A stretch of 12,333 nt of DNA from an uncultured Clostridia bacterium (GTDB lineage: Bacteria; Bacillota; Clostridia; Christensenellales; Borkfalkiaceae), in NCBI GenBank assembly GCA_905235815.1, contig CAJOMT010000027.1:1-12333 (forward strand), written 5' to 3'. The position numbers were made by a program, and so were the translations under genes. Positions 7,179-12,333 of this stretch are shown in pieces. The notes under the pieces were generated by a model. That model was given only the letters and a program-made list of their open reading frames with translations. It was not told the origin of the DNA and ran no database searches. The stretch's first letter is position 1, and every line of letters starts with the position of its first letter.

Positions 7179-8211
7179 ATATCAGTTCTTTAACCCGTTT
7201 TAAAAAGGCGTCTACTTCGCTCTCCTTACTTCCCCACGAAGTTACGAGGCGAACGGGTATCATTCCGTTCTCCTCCTTTGCCCATTCGTAAAAGAAGAAG
7301 TCCTTTTGGAGTTCTCTTACCGCTTTTGCCGGCAAAATCGGGAAAATCTGATTTGTCGGCGAGTCGCCGTAAAACTTTACGCCCAGATTTTTAAGCCCGT
7401 TTCTTAGTTTTTCCGCCATGGCGTTTTCGTGCGAAGCGATTTCGTAATATAAGCCGTTCTCGCCGCCTTTAAAAAGCGCCTCGAACTGCACGCCTATAAG
7501 TCTGCCCTTTGCAAGCAGTCCGCCCTGTCTCTTTATCATAAAGCGGAAATTTTCGTTCATCGCCTTATTGTTTATGACGAGCGCCTCTCCAAGCAGTGCG
7601 CCGTTCTTCGTTCCGCCGATATAGAATGCGTCGCAGAGTCTCGAAAGTTCGGCGATCGAAAGGTCGCTCTCCTTGCTCGTCAGCGCCGCACCCAGCCTTG
7701 CGCCGTCGACGTAAAGCAAAAGCCCTAACTCTTTACATTTCTCCGAAATAGCCGTCATCTCAGCTCTGCTATATAACGTGCCTATTTCGGTCGGCTCGGA
7801 TATGTAGACCATTCTCGGCTTTACGGTATGTTCGTCGCTGTATTCTTCCCAAGCCTTGTCTATTAAATCGGGAGTCAGTTTTCCGTTTATTCCGTCAACC
7901 GTAACTATCCTATGCCCCGTCGCCTCTATCGCTCCCGTTTCGTGAACGTAAATGTGTCCGCTCCTCGCCGCTATCACCGACTCGTAAGGTCTCAGACTCG
8001 CCGCTATCACCGTGATATTGCAAGGAGTTCCGCCTATCATAAAATGTACGTCCGAATCCTCAGACTTTATCAGTTCTTTAATGAGCGCCTTTGCCCTTTC
8101 GCAATATTCGTCCTTGCCGTAACCGTCGGTAAATTCGTCGTTCGTTTTAACTATTGCGTCTAAAACTTTCGGGTGTGCGCCTTGACTGTAATCCGAATGA
8201 AAGTAAATCAT
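7177..8211 (-). CDS. Low-specificity threonine aldolase (beta-eliminating lyase family)
   Basis: A PLP enzyme of fold type I (PF01212) that splits L-threonine or allo-threonine to glycine and acetaldehyde, in the cytoplasm. It has 344 residues, normal for the family. Visible PLP features are the Schiff-base Lys202 in YIGGTKNGALLGEA, Asp169 and Arg172 in LYVDGARLGAAL, and the His86/His90 pair in SGHIYVHETGA, where a His stacks on the cofactor ring. The N-terminus FHSDYSQGAHPKVLDAI matches the family's opening motif with Tyr-Ser in place of the common Asn-Thr. The start at 8211 has GGAG seven bases upstream and overlaps the trxB stop as ATGA, so the gene is translationally coupled to trxB. Assignment to this enzyme rather than a related aromatic amino acid lyase rests on length and these motifs. 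Confidence 0.88.
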   Translation of the reverse strand: MIYFHSDYSQGAHPKVLDAIVKTNDEFTDGYGKDEYCERAKALIKELIKSEDSDVHFMIGGTPCNITVIAASLRPYESVIAARSGHIYVHETGAIEATGHRIVTVDGINGKLTPDLIDKAWEEYSDEHTVKPRMVYISEPTEIGTLYSRAEMTAISEKCKELGLLLYVDGARLGAALTSKESDLSIAELSRLCDAFYIGGTKNGALLGEALVINNKAMNENFRFMIKRQGGLLAKGRLIGVQFEALFKGGENGLYYEIASHENAMAEKLRNGLKNLGVKFYGDSPTNQIFPILPAKAVRELQKDFFFYEWAKEENGMIPVRLVTSWGSKESEVDAFLKRVKELI

Positions 8212-9116
8212 ATTTTCTCCTTTAAGTACTTTATTGCCTCCGTCGCCGCAACTGCGCCGTCAGCCGTTGCGGTAACGAGTTGACGAACGGTTTTAACTCT
8301 GTTGTCTCCCGCCGCAAATATGCCTCTTGCGCTCGTAACGCAGTCCTCGCCGGCAACGATATAACCGTTCTCGTCCAATTTGACCAACTCGCCGAATTCC
8401 TTGTTTTCGGGTATTCTCCCGACTGCAACGAACAGACCGCTTACTTCGAGAGTTCTCGTTTTTCCGCTATTATCCGTAACTTCAACGCTTTCGAGCGTAT
8501 TTTGCGCATTCAGTTTCGTAACCGTTGAGTTCAAGACGAATTCGACGTTCCCTCGCCCCTTTAAGAGTTCGGCTGTCGCCTCATCGCCTCTGAAAGAATC
8601 ACGCCTGTGTATAAGGTACACCTTTTCGACTATATCCGCAAGATATAGTGCGTCCTCTAACGCCGTGTTTCCGCCGCCCACGACCGCAACCGCTTTTTTT
8701 CTGTAAAACGCTCCGTCGCAAGTAGCGCAGTAGGATACGCCTCTGCCGATGAGTTCGTCCTCGCCCTCTAAGCCGAGTTTTCTGTTCTTTGAACCCGTGG
8801 CGATGATAACCGCCCTCGCTAAATGACTGCCCTCGTCCGTTATAACTTCCTTTTCGTCGCCGTTATCCTTTATCTCTGACGCTTTTTCGTATAATATCTC
8901 TGCGCCGAGCGCTTTCGCCTGCTCGTAAATTTTGCCGGCGAAATCGTAGCCGGAAACGTGCGCACATGCCGGATAGTTTTCTATATCCGGAGTATTGATT
9001 ATCTGTCCGCCGTAAAATTTTGCTTCCAGTACCAAAACGCTTTTGGCGGCTCTACGGGCGTATATGGCGGCGGTAAGCCCGGCAGGGCCCGCCCCGATTA
9101 TAATTATATCGTACAT
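8208..9116 (-). CDS. trxB: Thioredoxin-disulfide reductase
   Basis: A flavoprotein that uses NADPH to reduce thioredoxin. Length is 302 residues, typical of the low-molecular-weight bacterial enzyme. Features in order are the FAD-binding GAGPAGLTAA (8-17), the redox-active CATC (Cys130, Cys133), the NADPH-binding GGGNTALEDALYL (147-159), HRRDSFR (170-176), whose basic residues indicate NADPH rather than NADH, and the second FAD motif GIFAAGD near residue 265. The TATADGA stretch near the C-terminus differs slightly from the usual TAAGDGA. No strong ribosome site precedes the ATG at 9116: the nearest candidate, GGGA, is about 15 bases upstream with a small A/T hairpin between. It is the first gene of an operon with threonine aldolase. 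No thioredoxin gene is nearby. Confidence 0.94.
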   Translation of the reverse strand: MYDIIIIGAGPAGLTAAIYARRAAKSVLVLEAKFYGGQIINTPDIENYPACAHVSGYDFAGKIYEQAKALGAEILYEKASEIKDNGDEKEVITDEGSHLARAVIIATGSKNRKLGLEGEDELIGRGVSYCATCDGAFYRKKAVAVVGGGNTALEDALYLADIVEKVYLIHRRDSFRGDEATAELLKGRGNVEFVLNSTVTKLNAQNTLESVEVTDNSGKTRTLEVSGLFVAVGRIPENKEFGELVKLDENGYIVAGEDCVTSARGIFAAGDNRVKTVRQLVTATADGAVAATEAIKYLKEKI

Positions 9117-9172
9117 AATAACTGATATTATTCCCTTTATTTGATGAAATTAAAATCTTCTTATTGGAAATT

Positions 9173-9201
9173 ATTATATCAAATATATTCGTAAAAGGCA
9201 A
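9173..9201 (-). promoter_or_regulatory. Promoter of the trxB-threonine aldolase operon
   Basis: On the minus strand TTGCCT (9201-9196) is 17 bases from a perfect TATAAT (9178-9173), and the -10 is extended (TGATATAAT). The -35 box sits against the T run of the preceding terminator, as at the ABC exporter promoter. Predicted start is near 9166, giving a leader of about 50 bases. Confidence 0.75.
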
Positions 9202-9235
9202 TAAAAAAAGGGCGTTTCAGTAAAACTGAACGCCC
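9202..9235 (-). terminator. Terminator of the beta-helix lipoprotein gene
   Basis: A hairpin at 9210-9235 (GGGCGTT then CAG paired with CTGAACGCCC, one bulged T, 5-base loop) is followed on the minus strand by a T run at 9209-9203. It begins about 17 bases after the lipoprotein stop codon. Confidence 0.8.
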
Positions 9236-9251
9236 AATATTTCTATTATTT

Positions 9252-11168
9252 TTATCTTCTACCCGGTCCGCCCGGTCCGCCGGGGCCGCCCGAGCCGCTT
9301 CCGCCAGAACCTATGGAAGTTATTATGCTCGAAACCGTAAAGGTCGCAAGCGATGACGAACCGCCGTATAAGGTATATGACGAGCCGCTTTGAAGTTCCG
9401 GACAACTTAGTATTATGCTCTGACAAGTTTTTTGCGTCGTTACCGCAAACAGCGTTTCGCCCGACGAGTCTTTAAGCGTCATCGCCGTGTTCGCCGCAAC
9501 GGAACTCTGCGAAGCGAACGATACTACGTATTGCTTAGAATTTGTCGACGGAGTTTCTACCATTCCGAGACTTCCGGTCGCAAACAGATATCCGCCGTTG
9601 ACTAAAATACCGCTGTCGGCGTCGAGCGCAGCGTCGCCGCCGCTCGTCGGCCCGTGCACGATAACCGTTCCGCCCTCTATTCTTATATTGCCGTTGGAAT
9701 CAAGACCGTCGCCGTCCGATTTGACTACGACGCTGCCGCCCGTAATTATGATATGCTCGGTTACTTTACTGTCGTCGCTCGCAGCGTTTATTCCGTCGTC
9801 GGTTGCGTAAAGGTCAACGCTGCCGCCGTTTATCTCGACGTAAGCGCCCTCGATACCCTCGTAAGAAGTCGTAATAGTTACGCTGCCGCCGTCTATTCTC
9901 GTGAGTTCGTCCGCAGTTATGCCGTCGTCCAAAGTCGCAATAGTGAACGTTCCGTCCTTAATTATTACGTTACCGCTGTTGGCGTGAATGGCGTCGTCCG
10001 AAGAATTTATATTGAACGTGCCGCCCTTTATTAAAATATTGTAATCTCCGTCGGTTATAGTAACCGTGTTGCCGTCGGCGTCCTCGTATTCGAGTTCTCC
10101 GACCTTTATGCCTTTACAGCCCTGCGCCAAAGCGTAGAGTTTCGATACGCCGTAACGGCTTACTTCGTCAGATGCGACTTTACCGTAAGTCGAACCGCTC
10201 TTTGTCCAACGGAAATCGTCGGTTTCGAGTTCATAAGTCGATATGTTCGCAGAAGAATACGCTACCCATACGCCCGTAGTCGTTATGTTATACGTTCCGC
10301 CGTCGATAAGCACGAAAGTGTCCGCTTGAATTCCGTCGCCGTAGGTGTTAGCGGTATATGCTACGCTTTTTAAGGAAACGTAGCCGTCGGATACGACGTA
10401 TTCCGCCGATACGACGTTGCCGTCCTCGTCCTCTTCGGTAATATAATCTTCGCTCTCCGCCTGAATACCGTCTTTACCGGCACTAACGGTTATAGCGCAG
10501 TCCTGCGCAATCACCGTTTGCGCAGTCAGACCGTGGCTTGCCGCCGTTACGTCTATCGCAGCGCCTACGACCTGCAAGACTTTCGAAGCCTTTATTCCCG
10601 ACTTGCTTTCGCTTACTACCTTCAACTCGCCGCCGCCGTTTATCGAAAGGTTGCCCTTTATATGCAATGCGTTATAAGTGGAAGTATCGGACGTGTCCGA
10701 AACTTTATTCGAGATGAGGTTAGTCGTACCGCCAACAACGGTAATGGTAGCCTCTATCGCCTTTTCGCTGTAAAGCGCGCAAGCGCCGTCGGCGGTAACG
10801 CTTGCGCCGTTTAAGAAAATATGCACTTCGGAGTTCTTTTTAGCGGTTATTTTTACGCCGTAAGGATATTCGCCCGTCAAGACGTAATCGCCTGCCTCTG
10901 AAATTTCAAGTGCGCCGTCGCTTATAGCCTCGACTTCCGACGCAGACGAAGAATCCGTATCGCCGGACAATTCGCTCAAATCGCTGCTGCCTGCGCTCTC
11001 GGTAACGGACTCCTCGGCGGAAACGTCCACTTCGCTCGTAGCGGTACCCGTACCGCCGCCGCCCAAACTGTCGCCGGGGTTGACGAATGCGGAAGAATTT
11101 CCGCCACCGCATGCGACAAGTGAAATTGTCAATATTAAACTTATTAAAATTGCAGATAATTTTTTCAT
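9252..11168 (-). CDS. Secreted beta-helix lipoprotein, Cthe_2159-like carbohydrate-binding family
   Basis: A 638-residue exported protein. Residues 1-20 are a lipoprotein signal peptide (MKKL start, hydrophobic core, lipobox LVAC, acylated Cys20). Next comes a Gly/Ser/Glu/Asp-rich linker to about residue 75, then a long run of repeated turns of the type GGxxxI...DDGIxA up to about 555, with examples such as SSDDAIHANSG, LDDGITADEL, TDDGINAASDD and DGDGLDSNGN. Such Asp-rich turns match the right-handed parallel beta-helix of PF14262; the founding member, Cthe_2159 of Clostridium thermocellum, is reported to bind acidic plant polysaccharide and calcium. A beta-rich tail domain ends in a Gly/Pro-rich stretch (GGPGGPGGPGRR). 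It is probably displayed on the cell surface to bind polysaccharide or metal; no enzyme motif is seen. AGGAGG lies 5 bases before the ATG, so translation should be strong. It is transcribed alone. Confidence 0.88.
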   Translation of the reverse strand: MKKLSAILISLILTISLVACGGGNSSAFVNPGDSLGGGGTGTATSEVDVSAEESVTESAGSSDLSELSGDTDSSSASEVEAISDGALEISEAGDYVLTGEYPYGVKITAKKNSEVHIFLNGASVTADGACALYSEKAIEATITVVGGTTNLISNKVSDTSDTSTYNALHIKGNLSINGGGELKVVSESKSGIKASKVLQVVGAAIDVTAASHGLTAQTVIAQDCAITVSAGKDGIQAESEDYITEEDEDGNVVSAEYVVSDGYVSLKSVAYTANTYGDGIQADTFVLIDGGTYNITTTGVWVAYSSANISTYELETDDFRWTKSGSTYGKVASDEVSRYGVSKLYALAQGCKGIKVGELEYEDADGNTVTITDGDYNILIKGGTFNINSSDDAIHANSGNVIIKDGTFTIATLDDGITADELTRIDGGSVTITTSYEGIEGAYVEINGGSVDLYATDDGINAASDDSKVTEHIIITGGSVVVKSDGDGLDSNGNIRIEGGTVIVHGPTSGGDAALDADSGILVNGGYLFATGSLGMVETPSTNSKQYVVSFASQSSVAANTAMTLKDSSGETLFAVTTQKTCQSIILSCPELQSGSSYTLYGGSSSLATFTVSSIITSIGSGGSGSGGPGGPGGPGRR

Positions 11169-11178
11169 TTTAGCCTCC

Positions 11179-11251
11179 TATGCCAGCCGAGAATAATACG
11201 AAACAGCCTAACGCCGCTTGGAGCAGGTTCGTATTATTCTTGGCTAGCATA
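11179..11251 (-). promoter_or_regulatory. Long hairpin in the leader of the lipoprotein messenger
   Basis: Arms of 24 bases (11179-11202 and 11228-11251) are inverted copies with two differences, 13 bases next to the loop matching perfectly (AGAATAATACGAA). In the minus-strand RNA one difference is a G-U wobble and one an A-C mismatch. The loop is 25 bases. The predicted transcription start, near 11250, coincides with the first base of the hairpin, and its last base touches the AGGAGG site (11179-11174). It has no T run on either side, so it is not a terminator. It may protect the messenger's 5' end or control ribosome access. Confidence 0.75.
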
Positions 11252-11256
11252 ATCCG

Positions 11257-11262
11257 ATTATA
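11257..11262 (-). promoter_or_regulatory. -10 element for the lipoprotein gene
   Basis: A perfect TATAAT on the minus strand (11262-11257) lies six bases before the leader hairpin. No convincing -35 hexamer is seen 15-19 bases upstream; the region is T-rich and follows the T run of a terminator. It may need an activator or be weak. Confidence 0.5.
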
Positions 11263-11292
11263 AACCCACAACCTAAAAATAACTTAAATTTT

Positions 11293-11324
11293 AAAAAAAA
11301 AGTTGCCGCTTTTGCGGCAACTTT
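11293..11324 (-). terminator. Terminator of the YugP-like gene
   Basis: An 11-bp perfect stem (11299-11309 with 11314-11324, core GTTGCCGC/GCGGCAAC) with a TTTT loop is followed on the minus strand by a run of T reaching 11293. It lies 15 bases past the stop codon of the membrane protein gene. Confidence 0.88.
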
Positions 11325-11338
11325 CGCTTTTAAATTTT

Positions 11339-12127
11339 TCAGTTGTTATTACTCGATGAACTCGATTGCGCTTTCGCTACTATCTGCAAAATCTTCAATA
11401 TGAGTTCCAAAAGTTCAATCAACATATCGTTTACGTATTCGATATTATAAAGCTTAAACAAATCTTTCATCATATCGATTTCTTCCGAGGTGGCGAGATT
11501 TTCTTTCGCCAAAATCTCACACGCCATTTTTTGCGCTTTTACTTCGGTTTTTAAAACCATCAGCGACATTACGAAAGCGAGTACGTAAAACAGTAAGCCG
11601 ATACCGGCAAATATAAGCGTTACAACGCCTTGCGTATTAAATATAAGTAAGTCGAGCAAAACGCCGATAATAATAAGCGGTATAAATGCAATCGGCCCTA
11701 AGTAAATTATCGGAGTAAGGGCAACCCTCGTCCTCATATCCTTGTCGTTTTCTTTGTCCATTATCGCAAGAGACGCCTTTTCGGCACCCATAGCGAGCGA
11801 AGTAATACTCGCCTTTTTGTTGGTACGGCGGCGTAAACGCACCTTTTTAAAATAGTGCGAATAACTGTTTCCGAACGCCAGCGATCCGACGACCGAAACT
11901 TTTATATGTTGCAGTCCGTTATCGTCGAGTATCTTTCTCGCCGCCTCGCTGCCGGTTATGTTGGCGCTGTTTTGACGCTTGTTGTAAACTACGTATTTTA
12001 TCGATAACCAAATAGATACCACGATAGATACCACCGCGAGTATGGCTATTAAAATACATACAATTAAAATTGCCCATTGGACTGTCGGCGAAGCGCCTTT
12101 AAGTTCTTCTACATTCTCAAATGGCAT
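11339..12127 (-). CDS. YugP-like membrane protein lacking the zinc-protease motif (putative pseudo-peptidase)
   Basis: A 262-residue membrane protein resembling the YugP family (PF04298, putative zinc metallopeptidase): ITGSEAARKILDDNGL (57-72) matches the family's TGAEVARKILDxNGL block, HYFKKVRL (91-98) matches its HYDPRxKVVRL block, and the order of later helices agrees. Hydrophobic segments are at about 18-45, 142-163, 168-192 and 232-252. Where the family has HEAGH, this protein has AEKAS (115-119): both zinc-binding His are gone and only the Glu remains. A Glu matching the family's EFxAS position persists (Glu195, KTEVKAQ). Proteolysis is therefore unlikely. The reading frame is intact, so it looks like a maintained non-enzymatic relative. 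ATG 12127 was chosen because AGGAG (12140-12136) lies 8 bases upstream; an in-frame GTG at 12136 sits inside that site. A Ser/Asn tail ends the protein. The family call is from remembered motifs, not a search. Confidence 0.75.
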   Translation of the reverse strand: MPFENVEELKGASPTVQWAILIVCILIAILAVVSIVVSIWLSIKYVVYNKRQNSANITGSEAARKILDDNGLQHIKVSVVGSLAFGNSYSHYFKKVRLRRRTNKKASITSLAMGAEKASLAIMDKENDKDMRTRVALTPIIYLGPIAFIPLIIIGVLLDLLIFNTQGVVTLIFAGIGLLFYVLAFVMSLMVLKTEVKAQKMACEILAKENLATSEEIDMMKDLFKLYNIEYVNDMLIELLELILKILQIVAKAQSSSSSNNN

Positions 12128-12162
12128 AATCTGCACTCCTTTTGAAATTTTATTACTTTCAT

Positions 12163-12191
12163 ATTATATAACTATACCGCAAATTTGTCAA
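12163..12191 (-). promoter_or_regulatory. Consensus promoter of the YugP-like gene
   Basis: On the minus strand TTGACA (12191-12186) and TATAAT (12168-12163) are both perfect, with a 17-base spacer. This is the strongest housekeeping-type promoter in the window, which argues the gene is well expressed. Its -35 box lies back to back with that of the rightward promoter, 18 bases apart. Confidence 0.85.
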
Positions 12192-12209
12192 CCTTTTACC
12201 GATAAAGTG

Positions 12210-12238
12210 TTGACTACACACACAAAAGTTTGTATAAT
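12210..12238 (+). promoter_or_regulatory. Rightward promoter at the window edge
   Basis: TTGACT (12210-12215), a 17-base spacer and a perfect TATAAT (12233-12238) form a near-consensus plus-strand promoter. Predicted start is near 12245. The transcribed unit lies mostly beyond the window. Confidence 0.75.
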
Positions 12239-12333
12239 AACATATATAAAAATGCTTGCTTGCAAGGGCATTTTTATGATTGCTTTCAATAGAGCGTCCG
12301 AAGTTTTCGCAAGAAAAGTTCGGTAAAACCGCA
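12239..12333 (+). other. Start of an unidentified rightward transcript with a 5' hairpin
   Basis: The RNA would open with an inverted repeat, AAAAATGC (12248-12255) and GCATTTTT (12268-12275), around a 12-base spacer. A 24-codon frame runs from ATG 12252 to TAA 12326, with an internal ATG at 12276 preceded by AAGGG; neither looks like a known peptide and the first lacks a ribosome site. A small CGGT-AAA-ACCG hairpin lies at 12321-12331. The stretch could be a leader region or the beginning of a small RNA. The A/T-flanked first hairpin could also end a leftward gene located outside the window. Confidence 0.3.

Noticed and set aside
9256..9310. CCG/GGN-rich repeat-like DNA as a microsatellite
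   Set aside because: It encodes the Gly/Pro tail of the lipoprotein in frame and is too short and irregular for a separate repeat call.
11204..11221. GCCTAAC followed by GCCGCTT, reminiscent of an integron attC core site
   Set aside because: Only one core-like half is present and it lies in the loop of the palindrome, not at the ends of a hairpin. The matching GTTRRRY core is missing on the same strand, and no integrase or cassette structure is seen.

Overview
The window looks like a piece of chromosome from a low-to-mid G+C Gram-positive bacterium, most likely an uncultured, probably anaerobic, member of the Clostridia (Bacillota). The grounds are strong AGGAGG-type ribosome sites, consensus TTGACA/TATAAT promoters with 17-bp spacers, tight rho-independent terminators, a heterodimeric exporter of the TM287/288-BmrCD type, a YugP-family membrane protein and a Cthe_2159-like beta-helix lipoprotein. 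No tRNA, rRNA, CRISPR array, insertion sequence or phage gene was seen. No gap between genes exceeds about 200 bases.

Layout, left to right. Positions 1-44 hold the first 14 codons of a minus-strand gene that leaves the window. Positions 175-3823 hold two ABC exporter half-transporters in one minus-strand operon, with a promoter at 3847-3875 and a terminator at 125-153. Positions 3940-6224 hold a minus-strand pair, a malate/lactate dehydrogenase of the Ldh_2 family followed by a malic enzyme. A DeoR-type regulator (6368-7129, plus strand) is divergent from this pair, and a 16-bp dyad (6289-6304) in the shared promoter region is a good operator candidate. Positions 7177-9116 hold thioredoxin reductase (trxB) and a threonine aldolase joined by a 4-base ATGA overlap. 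Positions 9252-11168 encode a large secreted beta-helix lipoprotein whose messenger appears to begin with a 24-bp hairpin that ends at the ribosome binding site. Positions 11339-12127 encode a YugP-like membrane protein in which the zinc-protease HEXXH motif is destroyed. The right end carries a strong plus-strand promoter (12210-12238) back to back with the promoter of that gene, feeding an RNA that leaves the window.

How the parts work together. The dehydrogenase and malic enzyme share malate and together could interconvert oxaloacetate and pyruvate while moving reducing power between cofactors; the divergent regulator probably controls them. The two ABC proteins show complementary degeneration (Asp for the catalytic Glu in one, an altered signature motif in the other), as expected for a heterodimer with one degenerate ATP site. 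The rest are separate one- or two-gene units, each with its own promoter and terminator.

The items most worth a second look are the apparent pseudo-peptidase of the YugP family, the 5'-terminal hairpin of the lipoprotein messenger, the regulator-operator-malate module, and the unexplained plus-strand transcript at the right edge.
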